64,000 nucleotides of DNA from Diaminobutyricibacter sp. McL0608 (lineage in GTDB: Bacteria > Actinomycetota > Actinomycetes > Actinomycetales > Microbacteriaceae), in assembly GCF_039613825.1 (NCBI RefSeq), contig NZ_CP154826.1, positions 3,286,001 to 3,350,000 of the forward strand. The letters run 5' to 3'. Both the position numbers and the translations under genes were made by a program. Each line of letters starts with the position of its first letter. The first letter of the stretch is position 1. Shown in pieces: positions 14,823 through 24,044 of this stretch. The notes below the pieces were generated by a model that did no database searches, was not told where the DNA came from, and saw only the letters and a program-made list of their open reading frames with translations.

Positions 14823-17351
14823 CTACTCGCCGCCTGCCGCGATGTGGTCGGGGGTGGCCGCGCCGGCGCCGATGGCCGCCGTGGCGTTGATGCCCGCCCC
14901 GATCGGCTCCGCGTGCTGCGTCGTCGTGAACACGAACTCGCCGTCCTTGAAGTCGACGTGCACGTGGTCGCCCGCGTTCAGGTCGCCGTGGAGGATGCGC
15001 TCGCTGAGTCGGTCCTCGATCTCGTGCTGGACAGCACGACGCAGGGGCCGCGCACCGAGCGACGGGTCGAACCCGACCTCGATCAGGCGCTCCTTCGCCG
15101 CGAGCGCGAGCTCGATGGTCATGTCGCGGTCGAGCAGGCGGACCGACAGCCTCTTGATGAAGAGGTCGACGATCTGGAGCAGTTCGGCCTTGTTCAGCTG
15201 CGGGAAGACGATGATCTCATCGACACGGTTCAGGAACTCGGGCTTGAAGTTCTTCTTCAGCTCGTCCTTCACCTTGCCCGCCATCCGGTCGTAGCCGGTC
15301 TGCGGGTCGCCCTCCACCTGGAACCCGACGGGGCCGCCGGTGATGTCCTTGGTGCCGAGGTTGGTGGTCATGATGATCACCGTGTTCTTGAAGTCGACCA
15401 CGCGACCCTGGCCATCTGTCAGGCGTCCCTCCTCGAGGATCTGGAGGAGCGAGTTGAAGATGTCGGGGTGCGCCTTCTCGATCTCGTCGAACAGCACGAC
15501 GCTGAACGGCTTGCGGCGCACCTTCTCGGTGAGCTGACCGCCCTCTTCGAAGCCGACGAACCCGGGAGGGGCACCGAACAGTCGTGAGACCGTGTGCTTC
15601 TCGCCGTACTCGCTCATGTCGAGCGAGATCATGGCCGACTCGTCGTCGAACAGGAACTCCGCGAGCGCCTTGGCCAGTTCGGTCTTTCCGACTCCGGTGG
15701 GGCCGGCGAAGATGAACGAACCGGATGGGCGCTTCGGGTCCTTGAGTCCGGCGCGCGTGCGGCGAATCGTCTTCGAGAGGGCCGCGATGGCCTCCTCCTG
15801 TCCGATCACACGCTCGTGCAGGGCCTTCTCCATGAACACCAGTCGAGCGGACTCCTCTTCTGTGAGCTTGAAGACGGGGATGCCGGTCGCCTGTGCCAGA
15901 ACCTCGGCGATGAGTCCCTCATCGACCTCGGCCGTCGTCTTGACGTCGCCGCTGCGCCACTGCTTCTCGAGGCGAAGCCGCTCACCGAGCAGGTTCTTCT
16001 CCTCGTCGCGCAGGCTGGCCGCCTTCTCGAAGTCCTGGTCTTCGATGGCCGCTTCCTTCTGCGAGCGCACAGCCGAGATCTTGTCGTCGAACTCGCGCAG
16101 CTCCGGCGGGGCGGAGAGGATCGACAGTCGCAGGCGGGCGCCCGCCTCGTCGATCAGGTCGATGGCCTTGTCGGGCAGGAACCGGTCGCTGATGTAGCGG
16201 TCAGCGAGGTTCGCCGCAGCCACGATCGCGCCATCCGTAATGGAGACCTTGTGGTGCGCCTCATAGCGGTCGCGCAGTCCCTTGAGGATGTTGATCGTGT
16301 GGGGCAGCGACGGCTCGGCCACCTGGATGGGCTGGAAGCGGCGCTCGAGGGCCGCATCCTTCTCGAAGTGCTTGCGGTACTCGTCGAGCGTGGTCGCACC
16401 GATGGTCTGCAGCTCGCCGCGGGCGAGCAGAGGCTTCAGGATGCTGGCCGCGTCGATCGCGCCCTCGGCTGCACCCGCACCGACCAGGGTGTGGATCTCG
16501 TCGATGAACGTGATGATGTCGCCACGGGTGCGGATCTCCTTGGTGACCTTCTTCAGGCGCTCCTCGAAGTCACCACGGTAGCGGGAGCCGGCGATGAGCG
16601 AACCGAGGTCGAGCGTGTAGAGCTGCTTGTCCTTCAGCGTCTCGGGGACGTCGCCGCGGACGATCGCCTGGGCGAGGCCCTCGACGACGGCGGTCTTGCC
16701 GACGCCGGGCTCACCGATCAGCACCGGGTTGTTCTTGGAGCGGCGAGACAGGATCTGCATGACCCGCTCGATCTCCTTCTCGCGGCCGATCACGGGGTCG
16801 AGCTTGTTGTCGCGCGCCGCCTGCGTCAGGTTGCGGCCGAACTGGTCGAGGATCTGGCTGCCGGCCTGGGCTGCGGCCTGGTCGTTGCCGCCGACCTGCA
16901 CCTGCTCCTTGCCCTGGTAGCCGCTGAGCAGCTGGATGACCTGCTGGCGTACGCGGTTGAGGTCTGCGCCGAGCTTGACGAGCACCTGGGCTGCGACACC
17001 CTCGCCCTCGCGGATGAGGCCGAGCAGGATGTGCTCGGTGCCGATGTAGTTGTGGCCCAGCTGCAGAGCTTCGCGCAGCGAGAGCTCGAGCACCTTTTTG
17101 GCGCGCGGAGTGAACGGGATGTGCCCGGTCGGCTGCTGCTGGCCCTGGCCGATGATGTCCTGGACCTGCTCGCGCACGGCATCCAGCGAGATACCGAGCG
17201 ACTCGAGCGCCTTCGCCGCGACACCCTCACCCTCATGGATCAGCCCCAGCAGGATGTGCTCGGTGCCGATGTAGTTGTGGTTGAGCATCTTGGCCTCTTC
17301 TTGGGCCAGGACGACGACACGGCGTGCTCTGTCGGTGAATCTCTCGAACAT
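14823..17351 (-). CDS. clpC: ATP-dependent Clp protease ATP-binding subunit ClpC
   Basis: The 842-residue Hsp100 chaperone has two Clp-N repeats (about residues 1-145, each with [14 protein letters not shown]). AAA domain 1 has Walker [13 protein letters not shown]/coiled-coil middle region (about 410-470) is followed by AAA domain 2 with [14 protein letters not shown] and DEIEKAHPD, and a ClpB-type D2-small C-terminal domain. It unfolds substrates and feeds them to ClpP in the cytoplasm. The start ATG is preceded by gaggag. A ClgR-like box lies 80 bases upstream, consistent with stress-controlled expression. A long open frame on the opposite strand is a codon-bias shadow. Confidence 0.98.
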   Translation of the reverse strand: MFERFTDRARRVVVLAQEEAKMLNHNYIGTEHILLGLIHEGEGVAAKALESLGISLDAVREQVQDIIGQGQQQPTGHIPFTPRAKKVLELSLREALQLGHNYIGTEHILLGLIREGEGVAAQVLVKLGADLNRVRQQVIQLLSGYQGKEQVQVGGNDQAAAQAGSQILDQFGRNLTQAARDNKLDPVIGREKEIERVMQILSRRSKNNPVLIGEPGVGKTAVVEGLAQAIVRGDVPETLKDKQLYTLDLGSLIAGSRYRGDFEERLKKVTKEIRTRGDIITFIDEIHTLVGAGAAEGAIDAASILKPLLARGELQTIGATTLDEYRKHFEKDAALERRFQPIQVAEPSLPHTINILKGLRDRYEAHHKVSITDGAIVAAANLADRYISDRFLPDKAIDLIDEAGARLRLSILSAPPELREFDDKISAVRSQKEAAIEDQDFEKAASLRDEEKNLLGERLRLEKQWRSGDVKTTAEVDEGLIAEVLAQATGIPVFKLTEEESARLVFMEKALHERVIGQEEAIAALSKTIRRTRAGLKDPKRPSGSFIFAGPTGVGKTELAKALAEFLFDDESAMISLDMSEYGEKHTVSRLFGAPPGFVGFEEGGQLTEKVRRKPFSVVLFDEIEKAHPDIFNSLLQILEEGRLTDGQGRVVDFKNTVIIMTTNLGTKDITGGPVGFQVEGDPQTGYDRMAGKVKDELKKNFKPEFLNRVDEIIVFPQLNKAELLQIVDLFIKRLSVRLLDRDMTIELALAAKERLIEVGFDPSLGARPLRRAVQHEIEDRLSERILHGDLNAGDHVHVDFKDGEFVFTTTQHAEPIGAGINATAAIGAGAATPDHIAAGGE

Positions 17352-17430
17352 GTTCTACTCCTCAAGCGCCATGGCAGGGTCGGCGCCGTTACAAAGAGAG
17401 TAACCAGCGAAGGCGCCTGATACTGCCCCT

Positions 17431-17448
17431 GTTCGCCGTGGGCGTTAA
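17431..17448 (-). promoter_or_regulatory. ClgR-like operator upstream of clpC
   Basis: On the minus strand the sequence is TTAACGCCCACGGCGAAC. It fits the corynebacterial ClgR consensus as I recall it (WNNWCGCYNANRGCGWWS) at every position and has the CGC...GCG dyad. It lies 80 bases upstream of the clpC ATG, a suitable place for an activator site. ClgR activates clp genes in corynebacteria and related organisms. No clgR gene is in the window. Confidence 0.6.
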
Positions 17449-17477
17449 GGGAGTGTGGATGCGGTTACCGCCGGGCG

Positions 17478-17912
17478 TCAGCCGCGGATTCCGGGCAATG
17501 TCAGCGTTGAGTCGGGCAGCTTGATGGTGACGTCCGACTTCGTGGTGACGGAACCCGGCGTCGCGAAGACGGTCGTGTGCGGCGCGTAGTCTCGCGTGCA
17601 GACCCCATCGCCGATCGGAGCGGGGGTCGCTTTCAGCTGGTTGCTCGCGATGCTCTCGACCGTCGCAACTTTGGGCGGGCACGTCGAGCTGCCGTAGAGC
17701 ACGATGGCGAACTGGGCGCCGCCCTTCAACCAGACCGCGTAGGCGGCACCGCCCGCGCTGCTCGCAGGCGGGACCACGCCTCTCGGCTCGCCCTTGTAAT
17801 CGTCGACAGGATGCGAGACCGAGGTCGAGCATCCGGCGAGCGCAGCCAGCACGATCACCGCGCCCGCGAGGCCGAGAAGGGGGCGACGACGGGTGCGGAT
17901 AGTGGTGAGCAT
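17478..17912 (-). CDS. putative lipoprotein (144 aa)
   Basis: The ATG at 17912 gives a basic start (MLTTIRTRRR), a hydrophobic core and the lipobox LAALAGC with Cys28. It is thus an exported lipoprotein. A GTG six bases upstream is also possible, and neither start has a clear ribosome site. The mature part is beta-rich, with GGAAYAVWLKGGAQFAIVLY, two cysteines (STCPP, DGVCTRD) that could form a disulfide, and a terminal SDVTIKLPDSTLTLPGIRG. No family is recognised. It lies between the clpC regulatory region and the divergent pirin gene. Confidence 0.75.
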   Translation of the reverse strand: MLTTIRTRRRPLLGLAGAVIVLAALAGCSTSVSHPVDDYKGEPRGVVPPASSAGGAAYAVWLKGGAQFAIVLYGSSTCPPKVATVESIASNQLKATPAPIGDGVCTRDYAPHTTVFATPGSVTTKSDVTIKLPDSTLTLPGIRG

Positions 17913-17954
17913 GGTCACATTCTAGGAAGAGGTGCCATGATTCGGCGGCGAACG

Positions 17955-17960
17955 TATGAT
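17955..17960 (+). promoter_or_regulatory. -10 element of a leaderless promoter for the pirin gene
   Basis: TATGAT lies six bases before the GTG at 17967, the spacing expected when transcription starts on the first base of the start codon. The GTG itself has no ribosome site. A competing reading is an ATG at 17937 preceded by ggaagag, which would add ten residues. Confidence 0.5.
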
Positions 17961-17966
17961 GCTTGC

Positions 17967-18950
17967 GTGAGCAACCTGGAGCGGGATCCGGCGGAGGTCG
18001 TCGCCGGTGGATCTGTCGGCGTCGACGACACGCGTTCGATCGAGGTTCTTCTGCCCCGTGACGTGCCGCTCGGAGGTCCGCGCGCGATGAATGTGCGGCG
18101 CACCCTTCCTCAGCGTCGGCGTTCCCTCATCGGGGGTTGGTGCTTCATCGACCACTACGGTCCGGAGGACGTCTCGGTGACGGGCGGGATGCGCGTGCCG
18201 CCGCATCCGCACACCGGCCTGCAGACGGTGAGCTGGCTTTTCGCAGGCGAGATCGAGCATCGCGACAGCGTGGGAAGCCATGCACTGATCCACCCGGGCG
18301 AGCTGAACCTGATGACCGCGGGCCACGGGATCAGCCATTCCGAAGTATCGACGGCCGCCACCACCACACTGCACGGCGTGCAGCTGTGGGTCGCGCTGCC
18401 GTCGGGTTCGCGCGATGTCGCGCCGTTCTTCGAGCATCACGTACCCGAGGCGATGCCGCTGGGGGATGCTGTGGTGCGCACCTTCGTCGGCTCGCTCGCC
18501 GGCAGCGGTACGGATGCGACGATGTTCAGTCCGCTGCTGGGCGCGCAGCTGGATCTGCCTGCCGGATCGTCGGTCGTCGTGCCGCTCGACCCGTCGTTCG
18601 AGCACGGTGTCCTGGTGGACGCGGGCCCTGTGGATGTCCGGGGTGAGACGATCTCGGCCTCCGAGCTCGCTTATCTCGGCCCGGGCATCGACACGGTCGA
18701 GTTGCGCGCAAGGGAGACTGCCGCACGGGTGCTGCTGCTCGGCGGCGAACCCCTCGGCGAGCAGATCGTGATGTGGTGGAACTTCATCGGGCGCAGCCAT
18801 GAGGATGTGGTGCAGTTCCGCGCCGAGTGGCAGCGGGATGTGATCGACGGCGAGGATCCTCATGCTCGGTTCGGTGCGATCCCCGCGTACCCGGGGTCGG
18901 CCCTTCCCGCGCCGGAGCTGCCGACGGTGCGGCTCAAGCCGCGCGGCTAG
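17967..18950 (+). CDS. pirin family protein
   Basis: The 327-residue double-cupin protein starts at GTG 17967 (MSNLERDPAEVV, matching family N-termini). The pirin signature is visible as IDHYGPEDVSVTGGMRVPPH, then PHTGLQTVSWLFAGEIEHRD, then GELNLMTAGHGISHSE. His residues in PPHPHTGLQ and HGISH form the metal site of the N-terminal cupin. Pirins bind iron; some members oxidise quercetin and others act as redox-sensitive regulators. An alternative ATG at 17937 with a ribosome site would give ten extra residues. The gene stands alone upstream of vapBC. Confidence 0.93.
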   Translation: MSNLERDPAEVVAGGSVGVDDTRSIEVLLPRDVPLGGPRAMNVRRTLPQRRRSLIGGWCFIDHYGPEDVSVTGGMRVPPHPHTGLQTVSWLFAGEIEHRDSVGSHALIHPGELNLMTAGHGISHSEVSTAATTTLHGVQLWVALPSGSRDVAPFFEHHVPEAMPLGDAVVRTFVGSLAGSGTDATMFSPLLGAQLDLPAGSSVVVPLDPSFEHGVLVDAGPVDVRGETISASELAYLGPGIDTVELRARETAARVLLLGGEPLGEQIVMWWNFIGRSHEDVVQFRAEWQRDVIDGEDPHARFGAIPAYPGSALPAPELPTVRLKPRG

Positions 18951-19050
18951 TTACCTCTCCTCCACAATTCAGCTGTCGTCCGGGTTGTCCACAACTTCGT
19001 TGGACCGGTGCGGCGAAATTCCACGGCCCTGGCAGGCTGGGTTCTGGCGG

Positions 19051-19083
19051 GATGCATGCAAAGCTTTCCAAACTGCATGCATC
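19051..19083 (+). promoter_or_regulatory. palindromic operator/promoter of vapBC
   Basis: A perfect inverted repeat: GATGCATGCA at 19051-19060 and TGCATGCATC at 19074-19083, with a 13-base spacer; each arm is itself nearly palindromic. A TACGAT -10 element (19089-19094) follows, ending six bases before the vapB ATG, which suggests a leaderless transcript. The repeat covers the -35 region, as expected for autorepression by the VapBC complex. Confidence 0.7.
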
Positions 19084-19100
19084 GTGCCTACGATCGAACC

Positions 19101-19379
19101 ATGGGAGTCACAGTGCAAGTCAGAGATCTCGACCCAGACGTCAACGAGCGGCTCAAAGCTGCAGCCTCGTCCAAGGGCCTTTCCTACTCGGAGTACCTTC
19201 GGCGCGAGCTCACGAGCATCGCCGAGCGGCTACGAATCGAGCAGCGGTGGGCCGAACTCACCGCCGAGCGCGAGGCGCGACGCTATGACGATTTCGATCG
19301 GCCCCGCCCACCGTTCGAACCAGAACCGATCGATTCTGAGACCATCGTTCAGTGGATTCGTGAGGACAGGGAGCGATGA
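19101..19379 (+). CDS. vapB: VapB/FitA-like ribbon-helix-helix antitoxin
   Basis: The 92-residue protein starts MGVTVQVRDLDPDVNERLKA, followed by AASSKGLSYSEYLRRELTSI. This is a ribbon-helix-helix DNA-binding domain in which the VQVRDL strand pairs in the dimer and the two helices follow. The C-terminal part (EREARRYDDFDRPRPPFEPE and beyond) is charged and proline-rich, the usual toxin-binding tail. The ATG at 19101 follows a -10-like TACGAT by six bases with no ribosome site, suggesting leaderless translation. The stop overlaps the vapC ATG by four bases. It is expected to neutralise the PIN toxin and repress the operon through the palindrome upstream. Confidence 0.88.
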   Translation: MGVTVQVRDLDPDVNERLKAAASSKGLSYSEYLRRELTSIAERLRIEQRWAELTAEREARRYDDFDRPRPPFEPEPIDSETIVQWIREDRER

Positions 19380-19789
19380 TCGCGGCTGTGATCGACTGCA
19401 GCGCGATGATCGACATGCTCTGGAGGGGCGGCGCGATCGCATTCGACAAGAACAAGCATCTTGCTGATTGCATGCTTGCAGCGCCGCACCTGATCGAACC
19501 GGAGTTGCTCAATGCGGCGCGAAGACTCGCCGGCCCGAAGAACTACGGCATCGAGGACGCGTGGCAACTCGTGATCGAGTTCGACCATGTTCGGCTCTAT
19601 CGCTTCGAGCACGAGAACCTTCGCGACTTCGCCTGGCGGGTGCGCGACAACATGTCCGCCTACGATGCGATGTATGTCGCGCTGGCGAAACAACTCGAAG
19701 TTCCTCTAATCACGTCTGACGCGCGTCTTGCGAAGACGGCGAAAGAATGGTGCGAGGTACGCCTTCTGAGCGAGCTACTGGAGGGCTGA
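19376..19789 (+). CDS. vapC: VapC-type PIN-domain ribonuclease toxin
   Basis: The 137-residue PIN protein has all four acidic metal-binding residues in place: Asp7 (VIDCSAM), Glu41 (LIEPELLNA), Asp97 (SAYDAMYVALA) and Asp115 (LITSDARLAK). The catalytic site thus looks intact. VapC toxins are Mg-dependent RNases that cut tRNA or rRNA; the target of this one is unknown. The ATG overlaps the vapB stop (ATGA). The last 15 bases overlap the end of the convergent cardiolipin synthase gene. The pair looks complete and functional rather than decayed. Confidence 0.92.
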   Translation: MIAAVIDCSAMIDMLWRGGAIAFDKNKHLADCMLAAPHLIEPELLNAARRLAGPKNYGIEDAWQLVIEFDHVRLYRFEHENLRDFAWRVRDNMSAYDAMYVALAKQLEVPLITSDARLAKTAKEWCEVRLLSELLEG

Positions 19790-21238
19790 GGTGAGTCGGG
19801 CGAGATTGTCGAGCACGGTCGAGCGCAGCGGCTGCCGCTTCCACTCTTCGAGCGTGAGTTCGCGGCTGTTCTCGCGGTAGCCGTCCTCGACCTTGCGCAT
19901 GGACTCGACGAAGGCGCGCCCGCGCACCATCAACGACACCTCCATGTTGAGCAGGAACGATCGCATGTCCATGTTGCTCGAGCCGATGACGGCGACATCG
20001 TCGTCGATCGAGAAGTGCTTGGCGTGCAGAATGTACGGCTTCTTGTACATCCAGATGCGCACTCCCGCTTTGAGCAGCGCTTCGTAGTACGAGCGCTGCG
20101 CGTGATACACGAGCGCCTGGTCGCCGATCTCCGACACGAAGAGGTCGACCTTGAGACCGCGTTGAGTGGCAGTGGTGACCGCCGTCAACATCGCCTCGTC
20201 CGGAACGAAGTAGGGGCTGGTGATGACGATGCGTTCCTGTGCGTAGTACAGGAGGGCGAGGAACAGCTGAAGGTTGTTGGCGCCCTCGAACCCCGGTCCG
20301 CTCGGCACGACCTGGCAGTCCAGATTGTCGGGTGACGCCTCGAGGGTGACCGGCTCGGTCTCGCGCCGGAGCAGTTCGCCCGTCTCGCTGTACCAGTCCG
20401 TGATGAAGATCGCATTGAGGCCGGCGACGATCGGCCCCTCGAGCCGAACGACGAGTTCCTGCCATTTGAGCCCGCGACGGATGTTCGACCGTTTGTTGTA
20501 GCTGCGATCGATCACGTTCTGCGAACCCATGAACCCGACCGCGCCGTCGACGATCAGGAGCTTGCGGTGATTCCGCAGGTCGGGCCGCTGGTATTTGCCT
20601 TTGAACGGCTGCACCGGGAGCATGAGCTGCCATTTGGCGCCCATCGCGGTCAGCCGTTTGATCGTGTGCTTGTAATCCCTGGTACGCAGCGACGCGATGT
20701 GGTCGAGCAGCACCCGGACCGTCACACCGCGCTTGATCGCGGCCTCGAGAGCATCGAAGAAGGGCGCGGTCGTCTGGTCGCACGAGAGGATGTAGAACTC
20801 GCAGTGCACATACCGCTTCGCCTTGTTGATCTGCTCGGTCATCAGGTCGAGCGACGCCTGGTAGTCGCCGATCAGGTTCGCTGTGTTCCCGCCGACGAGC
20901 GGCATCGCGCCCAGGTTGCGGTTCAGCTGAACCACCGACTCGAGCCACGGCGGCCACGGATGATCGCGGCTCACCCGCTCCATGCCCTCCGTGCTATCGA
21001 TGATGAAGTTGTTGATCTCCGCCTGCTTCTCGCGACGCTTCTTCGGGAGCTTGTAACTGCCGATGAGGAGGAAGAACAAGACGCCGAGATACGGGATGAA
21101 GAAGATTGCGAGGAGCCAGGCCGTCGCAGACGTCGGCTTGCGGTTGCGCGGAACGACGATGACCGCAGTGACGCGGATGACGAAGTCGAGGAACAGGGCC
21201 AGACCGACCACGATCGCGGTGAGGGTGCCGGCGTCCAT
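19775..21238 (-). CDS. cls: cardiolipin synthase (phospholipase D family)
   Basis: The 487-residue protein has two N-terminal transmembrane helices (about 5-27 and 38-62). Two HKD motifs follow: NHRKLLIVDGAVGFMGSQN and LHAKHFSIDDDVAVIGSSN. The spacing and the SPYFVPDEAML segment are typical of bacterial Cls, which condenses two phosphatidylglycerol molecules to cardiolipin at the membrane. The ATG at 21238 gives a start directly before the first helix. It is convergent with vapC, overlapping by 15 bases, and lies downstream of a small membrane-protein gene on the same strand. Confidence 0.95.
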   Translation of the reverse strand: MDAGTLTAIVVGLALFLDFVIRVTAVIVVPRNRKPTSATAWLLAIFFIPYLGVLFFLLIGSYKLPKKRREKQAEINNFIIDSTEGMERVSRDHPWPPWLESVVQLNRNLGAMPLVGGNTANLIGDYQASLDLMTEQINKAKRYVHCEFYILSCDQTTAPFFDALEAAIKRGVTVRVLLDHIASLRTRDYKHTIKRLTAMGAKWQLMLPVQPFKGKYQRPDLRNHRKLLIVDGAVGFMGSQNVIDRSYNKRSNIRRGLKWQELVVRLEGPIVAGLNAIFITDWYSETGELLRRETEPVTLEASPDNLDCQVVPSGPGFEGANNLQLFLALLYYAQERIVITSPYFVPDEAMLTAVTTATQRGLKVDLFVSEIGDQALVYHAQRSYYEALLKAGVRIWMYKKPYILHAKHFSIDDDVAVIGSSNMDMRSFLLNMEVSLMVRGRAFVESMRKVEDGYRENSRELTLEEWKRQPLRSTVLDNLARLTSALQ

Positions 21239-21301
21239 TGGCGCTCATCCCCTCGCTCGCACGGTGCGCCCGGACCGGCGCTTACGTAACCGTATCGAAA
21301 G

Positions 21302-21475
21302 CTAGGGCTTCTGAGGGAGCCCGCGGCGAGCGCGTTCCTCGGCCTCCATGCGAGCGTAGGCTTTACGTTCGGTGCGGTCGGCACGAACGATGGACCGCAT
21401 CACGACCCAGAAGAGCAGCCCCACGAGAATGGTCGGGGCAAGCGACCATACGATGCCGGTCCAGAGTTCGTCCAT
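21302..21475 (-). CDS. small single-pass membrane protein (57 aa)
   Basis: The ATG at 21475 gives MDELWTGIVWSLAPTILVGL, one transmembrane helix (about residues 8-28), then a highly charged cytoplasmic tail (RADRTERKAYARMEAEERAR) ending RGLPQKP. The composition is that of a real conserved small membrane protein, not a shadow. A longer in-frame start exists but would overlap the region upstream of the divergent CtaG-like gene. The family is common next to this locus in related actinobacteria as far as I recall, with unknown function. It is followed by cls on the same strand. Confidence 0.75.
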   Translation of the reverse strand: MDELWTGIVWSLAPTILVGLLFWVVMRSIVRADRTERKAYARMEAEERARRGLPQKP

Positions 21476-21539
21476 AACCCGATAATGGTATCGCGCACAC
21501 CTGTGAACGGAGTTCCCGACGCCTCCCATCCCCACCTTC

Positions 21540-22403
21540 CTGACCACCTGGCAGTTCGACCCGATCGCCTTCGCAGCCATCGTCGTCGCCGGCGGCCTCT
21601 ACCTCGCAGCGGTCGTATCCCTGCGAATCCGCGGTCACCGCTGGCCACTGAGGCCGATCCTCGGATTCTTTCTTCTGGGCCTCGGCTCGTACGCCTGGGT
21701 GTGCTTCGGCTTCCTCGGCGCCTACAGTTCCGAATTGCGGTGGGCATTCACCACGAAGGTGGCACTCCTCCTCTTTGCTGTCCCCGGCCTGATCAGCCTC
21801 GGAAAACCCATCGCCCTGACGCGCATCGTGCTGACCGGGCTGCCGCGACGGTTCGTCGACGGTGCGCTCCGGTCATGGCCAGTGCGGCTGTTCGGCAACG
21901 CCATCTTCGCGCCGCTGTTCGCGTGCGCGGTATTCCTCATCTTCCTCACCCCGATCGCCGCCGTACTGCGCGACAACACCTGGTCGGAGTGGATGATCAC
22001 GGTGCTGGTGCCGCTCGCCGGAATGCTCATGGTGCTTCCGATCGCCTCGCACAACATCATCCGGACCAGCCTGTTCATCACGGCCGAGTTCCTCTTCGCC
22101 TTCGTCGAGCTGCTGCTGGATGCGGTGCCCGGCATCCTGCTGCGACTCAACGACACGGTACTCGACCACGCACCCACAGTCCTCGGCCGGCTGCCGCTGT
22201 GGTTCCCGAACGCGCTGCACGATCAGCACTTGTCCGGCGACTTCCTCTGGTTCATCGCCGAGATCGCGGACGTGCCCGTCTTGATCATCCTGTTCATCCG
22301 CTGGTCCCAGAGCGACCGCCGCGAGGCAAAAGGGCTCGACGAGCTGACCGACGAACAGATGGAAGAGCTCACCCGCGAACACCTGCGCGGCCCGCGCGCC
22401 TGA
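21540..22403 (+). CDS. CtaG-like cytochrome c oxidase assembly/copper membrane protein, start codon unclear
   Basis: Homology-type sequence begins FLTTWQFDPIAFAAIVVAGG and runs through about seven membrane helices to a charged C-terminus. LLFAVPGLISLGKPIALTR and MLMVLPIASHNIIRTSLFIT match the CtaG/caa3-assembly family, which helps load copper into cytochrome oxidase. No ATG, GTG or TTG lies in this frame between the in-frame stop at 21504 and residue FLTT; CTG 21540 is listed as the first usable codon. An ATG at 21485 is one frame off. Deleting one C from the run at 21530-21533 would join it to this frame, so an indel or sequence error is plausible. A larger CopD-CtaG fusion lies at 52731. 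Confidence 0.7.
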   Translation: MTTWQFDPIAFAAIVVAGGLYLAAVVSLRIRGHRWPLRPILGFFLLGLGSYAWVCFGFLGAYSSELRWAFTTKVALLLFAVPGLISLGKPIALTRIVLTGLPRRFVDGALRSWPVRLFGNAIFAPLFACAVFLIFLTPIAAVLRDNTWSEWMITVLVPLAGMLMVLPIASHNIIRTSLFITAEFLFAFVELLLDAVPGILLRLNDTVLDHAPTVLGRLPLWFPNALHDQHLSGDFLWFIAEIADVPVLIILFIRWSQSDRREAKGLDELTDEQMEELTREHLRGPRA

Positions 22404-22461
22404 GTGCCATGCCTGGCCCGCGGGCTGTCTGCGGCCGAACTCACGCGCGGCCGGCCGGCGG

Positions 22462-23982
22462 TCAGCCCTGCTTGACGAGGGGGAAGAGGATCGTCTCGCG
22501 GATGCCGAGACCCGTCAGCGCCATGAGCAGGCGGTCGATGCCCATTCCCAGGCCGCCGGTCGGCGGCATTCCGAACTCGAGGGCGCGCAGGAACTCCTCG
22601 TCGAGACGCATCGCCTCGACGTCGCCGGCGGCAGCGAGCTTCGCCTGCTCGATGAAGCGCTCGCGCTGCACGACCGGATCGATGAGCTCGGAGTAGCCCG
22701 TCGCGAGTTCGAACCCGCGCACGTACAGGTCCCACTTCTCGACGACCCCTTCACGCGAGCGGTGAGCACGCACCAGCGGACTGGTGTCGACCGGGAAGTC
22801 CATCACGAACGTCGGGCGCACGAGGTCGCCCTTCACGAAGTGCTCCCACAGCTCCTCGACGTACTTGCCGTGCAGAGGGTGCTCGATCTCGATCCCTTCA
22901 CGGGCGGCGATGGCGCGCAGGTCTTCCACAGGTGTCGCCGGGGTGATCTCTTCGCCGACCGCCTCTGAAAGGCTGTCATACATGCGAATCCGATCCCATT
23001 CCCCGCCCAGGTCGTACTCCGTGCCGTCGGCCCAGGTCACCGTGTGCGAACCCGTGATGTCGAAGGCGGCATTCTGCACGAGAGTCTGCGTGAGCTCGGC
23101 GATCACGTTGTAGTCGCCGTACGCCTCGTACGATTCGAGCATTGCGAACTCCGGCGAGTGCGTCGAGTCGGCGCCCTCATTGCGGAAGTTGCGGTTGATC
23201 TCGAACACGCGGTCGATGCCGCCCACAACGGCGCGCTTCAGGTAGAGCTCGGGTGCGATCCGCAGGAAGAGTTCCGTGTCGAACGCGTTCGAATGGGTGA
23301 CGAACGGACGGGCGGATGCGCCACCATGCATCACCTGGAGCATCGGCGTCTCGACCTCGATGTAACCGCGGTCGGCGAACGTGCTGCGGAGGCTCGCCAC
23401 GACCTTCGATCTGTTGACGACGTTGAGACGGGCCTGGTCGCGAGCGATCAGGTCGAGGTAGCGGCTGCGGACCCGGCTCTCCTCGCTCAGCTCGTTGTGG
23501 AGGTTCGGCAAAGGAAGGATCGCCTTCGAAGCGATCGTCCACTCGCGGACCATGACGGACAGCTCACCACGACGACTCGAGATGACCTCGCCCGAGACGA
23601 AGAGGTGGTCGCCCAGGTCGACGAGTTCCTTCCACCGGGCCAGCGACTCCTCGCCGACCTCGGCGAGGGACACCATGACCTGGATGCGTGTTCCGTCGCC
23701 CGACTGCAGCACCGCGAAGCACAGTTTGCCGGTATTGCGGAGGTGCACGACGCGGCCGGCGATTCCGACGACGACTCCGGAGGTCTCGTCCGCCTGAAGG
23801 TGGCCGAATTCGGCGCGCACAGCCGGAATCGTGTGCGTCACGGGAACGGCGACCGGGTAGGCCCCGCCGGCGGGCGACGCAGCCTCCTCGATGAGGCGCG
23901 CGCGCTTGGCCAGCCGGACCGCCTTCTGCTCGCTGACCTCGTCGTCAGTGAGTTCGGGCTCGTTCTGCTGGGTGTCGGTCAT
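22462..23982 (-). CDS. lysS: lysyl-tRNA synthetase, class II
   Basis: The 506-residue enzyme has an N-terminal OB-fold anticodon-binding domain (about 55-165) and a class II catalytic core. Motif 1 lies around [15 protein letters not shown], motif 2 is [20 protein letters not shown], and motif 3 is [15 protein letters not shown]. It charges tRNA-Lys in the cytoplasm. The start [20 protein letters not shown] gives a typical acidic N-terminal extension. It lies 62 bases downstream of panC on the same strand, the usual actinobacterial pairing. Confidence 0.98.
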   Translation of the reverse strand: MTDTQQNEPELTDDEVSEQKAVRLAKRARLIEEAASPAGGAYPVAVPVTHTIPAVRAEFGHLQADETSGVVVGIAGRVVHLRNTGKLCFAVLQSGDGTRIQVMVSLAEVGEESLARWKELVDLGDHLFVSGEVISSRRGELSVMVREWTIASKAILPLPNLHNELSEESRVRSRYLDLIARDQARLNVVNRSKVVASLRSTFADRGYIEVETPMLQVMHGGASARPFVTHSNAFDTELFLRIAPELYLKRAVVGGIDRVFEINRNFRNEGADSTHSPEFAMLESYEAYGDYNVIAELTQTLVQNAAFDITGSHTVTWADGTEYDLGGEWDRIRMYDSLSEAVGEEITPATPVEDLRAIAAREGIEIEHPLHGKYVEELWEHFVKGDLVRPTFVMDFPVDTSPLVRAHRSREGVVEKWDLYVRGFELATGYSELIDPVVQRERFIEQAKLAAAGDVEAMRLDEEFLRALEFGMPPTGGLGMGIDRLLMALTGLGIRETILFPLVKQG

Positions 23983-24044
23983 GGCTGTCTTTCGGTCGGC
24001 TGCTGCTTGGGGCGTTTGTACTGCTGATGGTGCGGCCGAACGGT

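Noticed and set aside
15594-17420. Long plus-strand open frame (about 608 codons) opposite clpC
   Set aside because: Mirror of clpC codon bias in high-GC DNA; no family motif, and clpC is certain on the other strand.
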